Positions 12,060 through 23,457 of a stretch of 64,000 nt of DNA are shown here, in pieces. Numbering within the stretch: the first letter of the stretch is position 1; each line of letters opens with the position of its first letter. The position numbers and the translations under genes were made by a program. The stretch is from Saccharum officinarum (taxonomy: Eukaryota; Streptophyta; Magnoliopsida; Poales; Poaceae). Where the stretch lies: the NCBI GenBank assembly GCA_020631735.1, contig CM036158.1, positions 78,297,447 to 78,361,446 on the forward strand, read 5' to 3'. The notes under the pieces were generated by a model. That model was not told the origin of the DNA and ran no database searches. It worked only from the letters and a program-made list of their open reading frames with translations.

Positions 12060-12380
12060 GTTATGCACTGTTTTTGACCAACTTAACTGCAAAATCTGAA
12101 AAGGTGTTCTACACAAAAGTCGTGAAGGATTTCATAATCTTTTCAACCATGTAAGGCTTGTCATCATATTATTTCTGAGATTTGAGATATAACTGTTGCA
12201 AGATGCCACATCAGGGCTGACAGATTGTCTGGACAGATGTTATATCTTGCTGTTTTACCTTAACTTAGTGACAGAATTTGGAAAAATGTTCTATAAGAAA
12301 GTTGTAGAGGGTTTCAGAAGCTTTCCAACGGTATAAGTTACAACTTTATTGGATTAACAGAACTCGAGTTACAACTGTTT
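12060..12380 (+). repeat. Diverged direct duplication in the Tekay interior
   Basis: Two blocks about 190 bp apart share the order GTTCTA..A.AAAGT.GT..AGG.TTTCA.AA.CTTT.CAAC. One is at about 12060-12160 and the other at about 12240-12340. They are clearly related but much diverged. No coding role is seen. Confidence 0.45.
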
Positions 12381-12639
12381 TACGGCACTGCTGTTTTTCA
12401 TCCCGCGAAGACAATTCAAGTTACTTGCTTATACCCATGCACAGGTATTTCTTTGGGATGTCAGAACGTAAATATGCTAGTTAACTCATCTAGAAGAAGG
12501 TGCAAGCTATATTTTGGTGCCCCTAGCTGAACTTTTCTTAAGGGGGGTAGCCAAGCCAAAGAAGTTGCAAGATAAAGAAGTCACTAACTAGCATAGGTAT
12601 CCTTGCCCAGGATTGGTTACTCATTGGATCAAGGAGCTC

Positions 12640-13260
12640 GGGTATTCATCAGGATTGGTCTTCACTTGAGCTATCATCCTTTGGGAATTCAACTTTCAAC
12701 ATACTCAAGGAAAGTTGGCATTGATGACATAGGAAGGAAGTTTTCTTCATGGTTATGATATCTCTAATGTTGGAATTACACGGAGGAGAACTCAAGAGAG
12801 ATGTGTTGAGTTGGAAATCGCTCAAGTACATAAAAGTGACTCGGAGTCTCCTTGGAATGGTAAGATTCTATCAGAGGTTCACTAGAGGCATTATAAGATT
12901 GGACACAAAAGTTTCCTCTATAACACATCACGGCAAGATTGAGGATGTGCTCTATGTAAGAAGAGTAGAGGTTTATGCATCAGGTCAACTAAGGAATCAT
13001 GAGTTGTACTATCTGATATATGATTTGGACTCATCCATTATAGAGCATGGAGATGTTATCTATTTGACAAAAAGGGTGACGTCAAGGTGGCACATAAGAA
13101 ACTAAAGGACATCTTCATTAAGTTGGATTCGAGTAGGTGACATCATTGTGGGATTCAGGTAATCAAGGTTTATGACTTGGAAGTATGCTATCACTTAGGA
13201 GAAGTAAAAGTCATTGCCGATACCTTTAGCAAAGGAGAGTTACGCTAAGAAGATTCGGGT
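12640..13260 (+). pseudogene. Relic Ty3/gypsy pol (reverse transcriptase to RNase H)
   Basis: Short recognisable pieces lie in pol order but with large deletions. LHLSYHPLGIQ near 12660 corresponds to the DLRSGYHQLRI block of reverse transcriptase. RSLLGMVRFYQRF near 12845 matches the RSFLGLAGYYRRF block after reverse transcriptase. VEVYASGQLRNHE and YDLDS near 12968-13035 match the RNase H start. HKKLKDIF, YDLEVCYHLGE and VIADTFSKG up to about 13240 match the RNase H end. Stops and frame changes separate them. The catalytic YxDD block, the integrase core and the chromodomain are not found, so the element would need proteins from a relative. Confidence 0.72.
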
Positions 13261-13903
13261 GACTCCAAGGACTAAGGAATTGTGATTAAGGTTTAAGCAT
13301 CTTAATCATAGTAATGTTATGAAGATGATGGTAGGACCTACTTTGGACTAGGAGAATCATGAGAGTCATTTAGAATGTGGATGTATGAAGTAGGAGATTT
13401 GACATTATGGATTGAAAGGGGATATAACACAACATGCTAAGAGTTATTGCATTATAGTCAGTGGGGACAAGAGTTTGATATAAGATTGCGTTCACATACA
13501 ACCATCTCGTAGTGGCCTTATGAGAAGCATAAAGAGTGTTGGCGTGGAGAGTAAGCTATAGCACCTCGATGCAAAAGCTCATGTAACGATACTAAAAAGA
13601 AAAAAAAGAGAGGAGTGGCTAATAGTCCGAAGTTACCCGAGATCTAGTGTGGAGTACCTGCTGTGTCCAACATGACACTGTTAAAGGATGAGAAGTTAAG
13701 TGTATAGAAGGATCTAACTATTACCAAGTACCCTCTCAAGATTTTGAATTAGTTGGGCAAGTTACTTGAAGGTTATCAGGGTATGCAAGTGAGGTAGGAT
13801 CTTTACCAAGAGGATGGAACTCGAGGAAGTGAAGAAGATCCAAGGCAGAATATCCATATCTCTTTTATCATCATCTTCTGAATCTCGAGGACGAGATTCA
13901 TCT

Positions 13904-13913
13904 TAAGGGGGGT
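13904..13913 (+). promoter_or_regulatory. Polypurine tract before the 3' Tekay LTR
   Basis: AAGGGGGGTAG lies just before the 3' LTR start at 13919. It is the usual plus-strand primer for LTR elements of this clade. Confidence 0.8.
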
Positions 13914-13918
13914 AGAAT

Positions 13919-16900
13919 TGTAACACCCTAAAATTTGATCCTTTGGAAATATAGCTAAAATGGTTTAATTATGAATTTTTGGTGCTCATGAAATGTAGGA
14001 AAAAAATATTTTCATTAAATTAAAAATTTATCATAGGGAGTAGCAACGTGGTTGTGCATACATGCTGGTGCATATGTTTTATTGTGATGTTTGCTTGTTG
14101 CATAACAGTGTGTTATGACTGTGAAAAGTTTTAAAGTGCGTTTAGTAAATTGTTTATCTTTCTTCAGCTTTGTCTCTACCTTTTTGCTATAATCAAATTC
14201 CTTGTTTCCCAGCTTCCTTCGTTGGGAGGTTCCCAAAATCTTTTAGCATGTATTCCAAATCACTCCTTTGAGTTCATCATCCATCAAACCATTCCTACAA
14301 ACTTTCTGGAAATTTTTCCGGCTTAATCTGGAATTTGTTCCTATTTTTCTAGGAGCATAATCTAATTTTTTTTGATGCTCTCAATTATCTTATCATGAGC
14401 TCCAAATACTTTATTTGGATTCCACATGTTCCTTAATGTCTTCGAGAATTTTTCCCGAATTTTTGGAGCCAACGGAGTATTTTTCGTGGCTTATATATCA
14501 ATTCTAGACTTTTCTAGAATTATTTTAATCCTAAAATTAATTAATTCCGAAAATAAATAATATATATCTTATTTTTCAATCAGCCCTCAAAGCCCATGTG
14601 CAATAATCCTAATAAATTTCAAAGGCCCATGCATTTATTTACTAATGGGCTTTAATGATTATTTTGGCCCATTAGTAAATGTGGAGGGTGCAACATCAAT
14701 TAGTACCATATTGCTAGTTGATGTAGATGTGGGGAGTTTTTCTTCCTATATATATGTACCAACCCCTTTGCCAAAGCACATCAAAACTATCATAAGGGGA
14801 GCCCCTGGTTTGGGAATCCCTAGGTAGTAAATCAAATTTTCCTTCCTTTTCTCTACTACGTCATCTCCTCTACGTCCGGTCGTCAACTCCATCATGGCTC
14901 TATCTTGGGTGAGCAACTCTTAAAATTCCGGTATGTATTCCAGCTCCAACGTTGAATTTCCATCGCACTCAGGCTGCACCCGCTGTCCAAGGCGCATTCT
15001 GACTTTACGCTTTCCCTTCCCGAAAGCGTAGTTTCTCTTTTATTAGAATCAAAATACGTTTTCAGTATTTACAAAACTGCCACTGAACTTTAACTGGTCG
15101 TAACTGTCACGTTTTAACTCCGATTTGACCCATTCAAGTTGCGTTAGGTTCGTATTTGCGAACTCTACATGTTAGTGTAGCTGCACAGTAGGTTTGAAAG
15201 ATTTAATTTTTGAGTTTATATTAAAGTAATTATTTATCTATAGGAAATCTTAGAAAAATCATAACTTTCACGTTTTAAATCCGAATTTCGTGATCTTTAC
15301 GTCTGTGTGATCATAGTAACGTGTAGAATAATTTTATAAGCTTTTCAAACTGTTTATCTACTGTTGGTTAGGTTTTCTACCTTTAAGATTCGATGTTAGG
15401 TTTAATCTATTGTTTTACTAAAGAAAATCTCGTTTAATTCATAATTTATTTGTTTTAATTCCGAATTAGTCCGTTCAAATTGCAATGGATTTATAATAAC
15501 ATAAACTACATATTAGTATTCATGATTTCCTTATCAAAATCTTTAGAATTTCATGGTTTGAATCATATCTTAAATAACAATTATGTAACCGAGTTTTGTA
15601 AATAAAATATGATTTGTTTTACTTTAGTTTTATAATTTGAATCTAAATTTGACTTAAATTATAATCTCTATAAAATATCTTATATATGTTTTTATACCAT
15701 TAAGAAACATGAAGCTAATAGTTTTATGGGTAAATCTATTGGTAGTTGTATCTTTTCAACCATAGCTTCGATTAGCGTGCTTTTCGTGACTTTGTGTTCG
15801 CAGCGATGCCTAGAATCGTGTTTCAAACTCTTTTACTTATTTTTATATGATTGGTGTACTGTTCTAATATGGATCTATTGTTTGCTTCGTGTATGATTGC
15901 ATTTGGATGCTTGTGTGGTGTTCTATGATAATGTCCAGTCGGTGAGCTTTATGTGTTGATCGAGAAGGAATACAGTTGAAGTTTTGGACTAGAAGAAGCA
16001 TCAGAGTTTAAGGCAAGTATAACATGGGACTATCCTTGTTGCCTATTCACTGAAATTATTATACATATACATGTGTCTTCCTTGACAACCATAGAGATTA
16101 TAACTTAGCTATTGATATCTTGTTTTCTTGTCACCTATGGGTTATGCATTTGGGTAGCTACTGCTAGCGCTTAATTATGAACAATGATCTTGTAATTTGA
16201 CTAATGGATTATGCAATCAACCAATTAAGATGATGTTATTTCTGTTGAAAGGGGGCTAGAGCATGTGGGTTATTTTGATGCTCTAGTTACTCTCCGTAAG
16301 GACTTACCTGTAAGTGATAACCGGGACATACAGTACAGCTGTGAGGGCTATATGGCTCTGGCTCTAGTTGTTCAAGAGACCTTTTCTAGCTTGTTAGAGG
16401 TTACCTTAAATGGCGTAAGAATGGCTTGCCACGTTGGGTGTAGTGCGAGCCCTTGGCCTAGTGTGTATAGGCTGCGGTTGTTGTGCCACAGGGAAGGGGG
16501 GTTCTACATCTGCCTGCCGAGTGAATCTAATGACCCTAACTTGTTAGACGAACTTTTGAATGACTTTATATGGTCTCTGATGTTTTGGGCCTTGCAAACC
16601 CACGCATTTAGAAATCATGACTCACAGTGAAAGTGTACACCTCTGCGCAGAGTTTAAAAACTGGTATACTAGCCGTGCTCACGGATACGAGCGGCCTTGG
16701 GGATTCTTACAGAATAGTTGATCACCATTGTTATATCATGTTTAATTATTGTTGATTATTATTATGCTCATGTTAATGCTATTCATTATCCTTATTACAA
16801 TTGATCATTGATTCATTAATGGGATTTGGATTACCTTGATGCTACTCAATTGCTAATTATATGATGATTAAAAGCTAAACGCAGTTAAACAGTGTCTAGC

Positions 16901-17266
16901 CTTTTTGAGCCTCATGAACCCTGTGTTATATTTGTTGAGTTCGACATGGACTCATTCTTGCTATTTCCCCCACACTCCAGTGTGTATTAAGATGCTACTC
17001 GGAAAAAGGACAAAGGTGTAGTGGAGTTTCCAGAAGACTAGTAGAAGTGCTAGGCATATGTTACCCCCAGTCAGCCATCCCTGAGAAGAATGGAGCCCGA
17101 AGTTTAGTCACCGTTCCGCGATACTCTGATGTAAGTGTTAATATAGCTATGTATACGTTATATAATAACATTGTTTCTGATACTTTTTCATTCTGGCATA
17201 TGTGTGGACTTCCTGGGCACACATATGATTAGCCTGGTTTTGTTCTTTAGAAAACCGGGTGTGACA
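13919..17266 (+). repeat. 3' LTR of the Tekay-type element
   Basis: The LTR is 3,348 bp and nearly identical to 7635-10982. Visible differences include a T-run length change near 14370, G for A at the position matching 9004, C for T in the terminal GGGTGTGACA approach (AAAACC against AAAATC), and three changes near 16072-16092. Confidence 0.93.
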
Positions 17267-18264
17267 AGTACCTTTCTAACTCTCGAGGGGGGTGAGAAAG
17301 TGTAGTCGGGGGAAGGCTGCCTAAAGCTCTACGAACACCAATGTGAACGTGGTGGATTACAAAGGCCTGGTCAGAGCTGTCACCTGTGGGGCTACCACAA
17401 CTATCCATGGGATTGGGTGTAATCTCAGGTAACCCGTAGCCTAGACACCATGTCTACACTATTGATTACTACTCTAATCACATATAATAACTAGAGCATT
17501 CAATATGAGTGGAGATCCCATGCCAAAGTATAATAACTATACTAACCATACTCATGAAAGGCATATAAGCAAATAGAGAAGATAATATATTAAAGCATAA
17601 GTCTTGCAAAGGTAAATTACAAAGATATATCAGACCTTTGAAGCATTCTCTAGAACCTGAGCGTAGCTAGACTCTCCCTAAATCTCAATTAGAACTAATC
17701 TACTACATTGGAGAGTCTAAACCTAATTCTCCTGGTGTTGTGTTTTGATTTGAATGAGAGATGGCCAGTGTCCTTATATAGGGGGGAGATGGAGTAGCGG
17801 CCAAGAAAGTGCCATGTCATCGATCCGCATCATCTCCCTCGACCACCGTTGGATAAACCGACCTAAAACCGCCTTAGAATCAACGGAGTAGATCGTAGGA
17901 AGGAGTACGAGGCGGCGGAGGGTGAGCGGGCTTCGGGCTAGGCCGGGCGGCCTCCCCCATGGGCCGGCCAGCCCACTATGGTGGAGACTCGGCCCATGCT
18001 TCGTTGTGGTGTCTTCTGGAACCTTCTAGAGTTGTCTTTTGCAGTTTTTGCGGATTGAATCACTTGTTGTCGCCGGTTTGCTTGTTTGGAGTGTATGACA
18101 GTGGTCCTGGGGCTGTTTTCTGGACAAATCCTCCTGCATACAAATATTCACCAAAGCTCATAGAATTCATTAATTTAAACCCCTATACCTATGTTTGGTG
18201 ATGGAATTAAGTATATATGCAGGTTATGTTGATGGTTTATAAATGGTGTTAGTGACCGTCAACA

Positions 18265-18510
18265 ATGATGAATATTTTTGTTTCATCATAGATCAGTGGT
18301 GACGATCCTGCAACCCTCCCTTTCTATGACAAAATCAGGCATCATCACAAAAAACATCATAGAAGAGCACAGGGTTTCGTCACAGATCACTCGCGTGACT
18401 CATTTGTGATGATCTCCTTTAATACTGTGACGAACATGGCTTCGTCATTGAACTAATTACACATCTGTGACGAACAATATTTGATCTGTAACGAATGGCT
18501 TTGTCATAGA
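18265..18510. mobile_element. CACTA-like subterminal repeats (TGTGACGAA / TTCGTCA)
   Basis: Words such as TTTCATCATAG, TTTCGTCACAG, CTGTGACGAACA and GGCTTCGTCATTG recur in both directions. This resembles the interior edge of the CACTA-like end at 7175-7242. Removing the solo LTR (7243-18264 plus one target copy) would join the two. No transposase and no opposite terminus were found. Confidence 0.5.
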
Positions 18511-18960
18511 TCTCCACACTGTACTTTCTCCATCTGACATGTACCTGTGTGACTTGCAGTTACTCATTCGTGACACTTGCAATTCGTCATAAAAGTCTCC
18601 GCTCGATCCTTTCTCCATGCGACGTGTACCTGTGGGACCCTTCTCCATCCGACGTGTACCTGTGTGGCCTACAGTTACTCATCCATGACACTTGCAATTC
18701 ATCATAAAAGTCTCCGCTCGGTCCTTTCTTTGTTTGACGTGTACCTGTAGGACCCTTTAGCATCCGACCTGTGGGACCGTTCTCCATCTCCATCCTGACC
18801 TGTGGGACCTAATGGCTTGTGTGTCACGTGTACCTGTGGGACCATCCAACCTGTGGGAGCTGACAGCTCACATGTCACATGTACCTGTGGGACCTTTCTC
18901 CACCTCCATCCGACCTATGGGACCCGATGGCTTGCGTGTCACTTGTTGCCGCCAGGGTTT
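18511..18960. repeat. Imperfect repeats with GACGTGTACCTGTGGGACC units
   Basis: A block with GACACTTGCAATTCGTCATAAAAGTCTCCGCTCG-type sequence occurs near 18565 and again near 18680, about 111 bp apart. Words related to GTGTACCTGTGGGACC occur at least seven times up to 18930. It looks like internal repeat DNA of the same transposon. The open frames across it are by-products of the repeats. Confidence 0.6.
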
Positions 18961-18983
18961 AATAAATTTAAACTAAAAAAACC

Positions 18984-19054
18984 ATGAGACCTAGGAGTCG
19001 AACCTGGTACCCAAATCAAGGAATAAACCGTCTTAACCATTGCGCTAGATGCCT
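18984..19054 (-). other. tRNA-like segment with A and B boxes
   Basis: On the minus strand TAGCGCAATGG (19047-19037) fits the RNA polymerase III A box and GGTTCGACTCC (19004-18994) fits the B box exactly, with 32 bp between them. The T-arm is close to a tRNA T-arm but has a mismatch, and I cannot pair an acceptor stem. It is therefore a tRNA-derived sequence, perhaps a SINE head or a captured tRNA gene, rather than a working tRNA gene. An A/T-rich stretch follows on its 3' side. Confidence 0.5.
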
Positions 19055-19060
19055 AGTTGT

Positions 19061-19980
19061 TGATGTGAACTAGGGTTCCCGATCTTCTGAAAGGTTCTGA
19101 TAACTCTCGATTTGGTGGAGTCACGACACAATTCGATCCAACTTCCAAACAACTCAGTTCTAAACCCCGCAATCGCAGCAGCACGACCCCTCTGGTTATC
19201 GACTGGCGTTGCACGATCGACCTCGCCAAGAAGGCTAAGTCCTTGCCTACGAATCGAGAACACACGCAAGAACACAAAGGAATGCAACCAAATTGCAGAT
19301 GAATGATTAATCTCACAAAGTTGGGGTCTCACAAACCGACGGCGGCGGCGAAACTGTTATCAACAGAATAATCTAAGCAAAACCCAACCCTAATGTAGAC
19401 GGTGACTACTGATTATATAGACTAAGGAACGTCAAAGGACCCCTATTCGCATCCCTGGGGAGCGCCGACACGTTACAAGGCCCAAACGGCCCAATAGACG
19501 GCGACATAGCACCCTGACAGATTCTGGATGGTGACTTGTTTTGACGATTCCTGTTGATTTCGAATAGCTTTTGACATGGGACCACTTGGGTTGGTTTCCT
19601 TATCAAATAAGATTTCCATCCATATATGGATCATCAAAAACGTAGTCCGTACGCATCCTGGGTGACCAGTTTAAGGCAGACTGGTCCTGAACTGCGAGGC
19701 AGACTCGAACTCAACTTGGTTTGATCCTCCATCTTTATCCGGGCGCCCTCGCTGGTCCTCCACGCCTCCAAGCCCTCCTCCATGTGTCTCCTGGACCTCT
19801 CCTTCATTCATAAGCACAATATAATCATTAGGTAGCAATCTATTCTCAAAATCATATAAGGAGTTACTTAGGAACGAGCTCACCTCTAAATTTAATTGAC
19901 GCGCGCGAGCTCTAGTGATTGGACCTTGAATGTCCAGTAGTGGATCATTATGTGTATGTGAAAGAGTGATGTCCTCATCA
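19061..19980 (-). repeat. 3' LTR of the CRM-type element
   Basis: The LTR is 920 bp, TGATGTGAAC...CCTCATCA in plus-strand reading. It includes the last part of the integrase reading frame (down to 19671). A TATA-like ATTATATAG lies at about 19412-19420, reading on the minus strand. Confidence 0.92.
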
Positions 19981-21719
19981 TCCTCCCCCTCTTGAATTGG
20001 AGTCGTCCTCGACACCAACTCGTCTTCGTCTCCCAAGTATGGCTTCAAATCTGAAATGTTAAAGGTGGGACTAACCCCAAATTCGAGGGGTAACTCAAGC
20101 TTATATGCATTATCATTAATCTTCTCAACAATTTTAAATGGACCATCAGCTCTAGGCATCAACTTAGACTTTCTCAAATTTGGAAATCTATCCTTTCTCA
20201 AGTGCAACCAAACCAAATCACCCGGTTCAAGCTTAACTTCTTGTCTACCTTTACTACCAGCAATTCTATATTTTTCATTCATTTTTTCAATGTTGTGCTT
20301 AGTTGTTTTATGCATTTGCAAAATAAAATCAGCACGTTCCTTAGCATCAACATGAATTCTCTCACTAATAGGTAGAGGCAAAATATCAATTGGAGCATGG
20401 GGATTGAATCCATACACTACCTGAAAAGGACTTACCTTGGTGGTAGAATGTGTTGCCCGATTGTAAGCAAACTCCACATGAGGCAAACATTCTTCCCACA
20501 TCTTCAAATTTTTCTTCAGAATAGCTCTCAACATGGCACCCAAAGTGCGGTTAATGACCTCTATTTGCCCATCAGTTTGTGGGTGACAAGTTGTAGAAAA
20601 CAACAGTTTTGTACCCAACTTATTCCATAGAGTGCGCCAAAAGTGACTCAGAAATTTAGCGTCGCGATCTGAAACAATAGTAGAAGGCATACCATGCAAA
20701 CGAACAATCTCTTTGAAAAAGAGATCAGCAATATGAATAGCATCATCACTTTTATGACATGGTATAAAGTGTGCCATCTTAGAAAATCGATCCACCACAA
20801 CAAAAATGCTATCCCTCCCCCTCTTAGTCTTAGGCAATCCCAAAACAAAGTCTATAGAAATATCTGCCCAAGGAATAGAAGGAACAGGAAGAGGCATATA
20901 CAAACCATGTGGATTCAAACGAGACTTAGCTTTTTGACATGTGGTACAGCGTGCCACGAATCGCTCAACATCTCTCTTCATCTTTGGGCAAAAGAAGTGT
21001 GTGGCCAAAACATTCTCCGTCTTCTTAGCACCAAAATGTCCCATCAACCCTCCTCCATGCACTTCCTGCATCAACAAAAGACGAATGGATCCTACTAGAA
21101 TGCATAGGCGGTTAGCTCTAAACACAAATCCATCATTGACTACAAACTTGTTCCATGAACGTCCCCCTTTGCAATTCAGCAACACATCTTTAAAATCAGG
21201 ATCAAGCGCATATTGTTCTTTTATTGTTTCAAGTCCAAAAATTCGACATTCAAGTTGGGACAGCAAAGTGTATCGCCTAGACAAAGCATCTGCAATCACA
21301 TTATCCTTCCCTTTCTTATGTTTGAAAACATAAGGAAAAGATTCAATAAATTCAACCCACTTAGCATGTCTATGATTCAGATTATGTTGTGAACGAAGAT
21401 ACTTAAGTGATTCATGATCCGAATGAATAACAAATTCTTTAGGCCACAAATAATGACGCCACATCTCTAAAGAACGTACAAGAGAATACAATTACTTATC
21501 ATATGTGGAGTAATTCAAAATAGGGCTATGCAATTTTTCGCTAAAGTATGCAATGGGCTTACCATCTTGCATCAAAACACCTCCAATGCCAACTCCACTA
21601 GCATCACATTCTAGCTCAAAAGTCTTACCAAAATTTGGAAGTTGCAGTAATGGTGCGTGTGTAAGCTTGTCCTTCAAAGTGTCGAAGGACGCCTCTTGTG
21701 CCCCAATGAAACACCACAC
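19671..21719 (-). pseudogene. CRM-type RNase H and integrase
   Basis: RNase H starts around 21719 (FELECDASGVGIGGVL) and continues through [10 protein letters not shown] to [11 protein letters not shown]. The integrase follows with an H-H-C-C zinc region ([10 protein letters not shown] ... CTTCQKAK) and a core with the D-D-E residues in [19 protein letters not shown] and [11 protein letters not shown]. It ends with [17 protein letters not shown] and [12 protein letters not shown] and runs into the 3' LTR, stopping at 19671. I see the clade-specific C-terminal extension and no standard chromodomain. A TAA replaces an expected Glu codon after STYDK near 21491, so translation would stop there. 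Otherwise the 606-codon frame below it is intact, including the catalytic residues. Confidence 0.9.
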
Positions 21720-22746
21720 TCTTCTTTGTCAACTCGTGTAAAGGGGCAACAATGGTGCTGAAATCCTTAACGAAACGGCGATAAAATCCTGCAAGACCAA
21801 GAAAACTCCTTACCTGTGTGATGGATTGGGGAACCGGCCAGCTCTTAATGGCTTCAATCTTTGCCTCATCCACCTCAATTCCCTGTGGAGTAACAACATA
21901 GCTAAGAAAAGAGACTCGATCCGTGCAAAAGATGCACTTCTCAAGGTTACCAAATAAACGTGCCTCGCGTAAGGCATTAAAAACAGCACATAAGTGATCC
22001 ATATGTTCATCCAAAGACTTGCTATAAATTAAGATATCATCAAAGTAAACTACCACAAATCGACCAATGAAAGCTCTTAAAACCTCATTCATTAGGCGCA
22101 TGAATGTACTAGGTGCATTAGTCAACCCAAAAGGCATTACTAACCATTCATACAATCCCAATTTAGTTTTGAAAGATGTTTTCCATTCATCTCTAAGTTT
22201 CATTCTAATTTGGTGGTAGCCACTACGCAAGTCAATCTTTGTGAAAATTACAGAGCCACATAATTCATCAAGCATGTCATCAAGCCTAGGAATAGGGTGA
22301 CGATATCGAATGGTAATATTATTAATGGCTCTACAATCAACACACATACGCCAAGAACCATCTTTCTTAGGAACCAAAATTACAGGAACTGCACAAGGGC
22401 TAAGGCTTTCACGTACGTACCCACGGTCCAAAAGCTCTTGGACTTGCCGCTGAATTTCCTTAGTCTCCTCGGGGTTGGTTCGATAAGCAGCGCGGTTTGG
22501 CAATGATGCTCCCGGAATCAAATCAATTTGATGCTCTATCCCTCTCACAGGTGGCAGCCCCGAGGGTATCTCAGCTGGAAAAATGTCCTCATACTCCTGC
22601 AAAAGGTTAGTGACAGCAGGCGGTACCGAGCTAACATCATCATCAAGTGAAAACAAAGCTCGTTTGCAAACTAAAGTATAGCATACATCATCATCAGAAA
22701 TTTCAGCAAGATCACTTTTTTTTGCAAGCATAACAGCACCCTTCAA
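21700..22746 (-). pseudogene. CRM-type reverse transcriptase
   Basis: A 373-codon frame holds the full reverse transcriptase: VPVILVPKKDGSWRMCVD, FTKIDLRSGYHQIRM, the MPFGLTNAP block and the catalytic YFDDIL at 22047-22030. It then reads through VRSFLGLAGFYRRF. The frame shifts by one base just after VFHWG near 21715, so the fused RNase H/integrase is out of register. In the family this enzyme copies the element RNA inside virus-like particles as part of one gag-pol polyprotein. Confidence 0.92.
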
Positions 22747-22818
22747 TTTAATTCCTTGAGCCTTAACATTAGGTGCTAACTTCTCTTGTTTAGGTGGGTA
22801 AATAGAATTTGCTACTTG

Positions 22819-23250
22819 CTAATTTTCAGATTTAACCTCATGCAAACTAGCAGTTCGTGCTTTATCATGTTGTACAATTTCAGCTGGGGTCAAGGGAACC
22901 AAAGTAACTTTCTTTCCTTTATGCACAAAAGTGTATGTATTACTTCTACCATGATGTGTAGCATCTTTATCAAATTCCCAAGGACAACCCAATAAAAGTG
23001 AACAAGCTTCCATAGGTACTACGTCACAATCAACAGAATCAACATAGGTACCAATGGAAAAAGAAACTCTGCAAGTTTGTGTTACCTTAGCTTTACCTGA
23101 ATCATTCAACCATTGAATATGGTATGGATGGGGGTGTGGACGTGTGGTCAAGCCAAGCTTCTTGACCAAATCTGTACTCACCAAGTTATTGCAGCTACCT
23201 CCATCAATGATGACACGTGCTCATCGATTGTTGATAACGAAGAAAATCTA
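22819..23250 (-). pseudogene. CRM-type aspartic protease
   Basis: The active-site block VIIDGGSCNNLVS is at about 23211-23170, with DGGS at 23205-23194. The LLLGCPWEFDKDATHHG flap/C-terminal block follows. In the family the enzyme dimerises and cuts the polyprotein. A TGA sits just upstream of ARVIIDGGS, so the region is cut off from gag. Confidence 0.85.
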
Positions 23251-23457
23251 GAATAAATTGTGGCGTTGCAGCTTCTCAGGTTGTTGTACCTGTGCGCTAA
23301 GCACTCGCTGCACAATGATGTTCATGTAGGCGGCCGTGTCTTCGCTACCAAAGACTTCGCCGTCCTCCTGAATAGCTTGTTCTTGATCCTCATCATCTTA
23401 AATGTCAGAGGTGCTGATGTACCCATCGTCTGTAGCAATGTATGCTCACTGACTAGG

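Larger units (their letters stand above)
7635..17266 (+). mobile_element. Tekay/Del-type Ty3/gypsy element, internally deleted
   Basis: Two near-identical 3,348-bp LTRs (7635-10982 and 13919-17266) start TGTAACACCC and end GGGTGTGACA. They are flanked by the exact 5-bp target duplication AGTAC (7630-7634 and 17267-17271). A primer-binding site TGGTATCAGAGC (initiator Met tRNA) follows the first LTR and a purine tract precedes the second. These features and the ATCTCGAGGACGAGATTC end of the pol gene are typical of the Tekay (Del) chromovirus clade. The interior is only 2,936 bp and holds scrambled pol relics, so the element is non-autonomous. A hand comparison of the LTRs shows about 11 substitutions and a few indels, making it the youngest datable insertion here. 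Confidence 0.93.
7243..18264 (-). mobile_element. Athila-type solo LTR, split by the Tekay element
   Basis: LTR sequence lies at 7243-7634 and 17272-18264, about 1.39 kb in all. It starts TATTGGTATTTATTAACGC (expected TGTTGGTATTT), contains the GCAAGCGCACGGAT block shared with the other Athila-type LTRs in this window, and ends CCGTCAACA. The flanking bases ATGAC (7238-7242) and ATGAT (18265-18269) are a 5-bp target duplication with one change. No internal domain is present, so it is a solo LTR left by LTR-LTR recombination. In this orientation the LTR is on the minus strand; the TATA-like CTATATAAGG is at 17774-17781. Confidence 0.72.

Noticed and set aside
18587..18793. Repetitive 60-70-codon minus-strand frames
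   Set aside because: They follow from the roughly 111-bp imperfect repeats and carry no conserved protein features.
18984..19054. Functional tRNA gene
   Set aside because: The internal promoter boxes are present, but the acceptor stem does not pair and the T-arm has a mismatch.
20056..21333. Plus-strand frames of 77-134 codons
   Set aside because: Shadows of the minus-strand RNase H/integrase frame of the CRM-type element.
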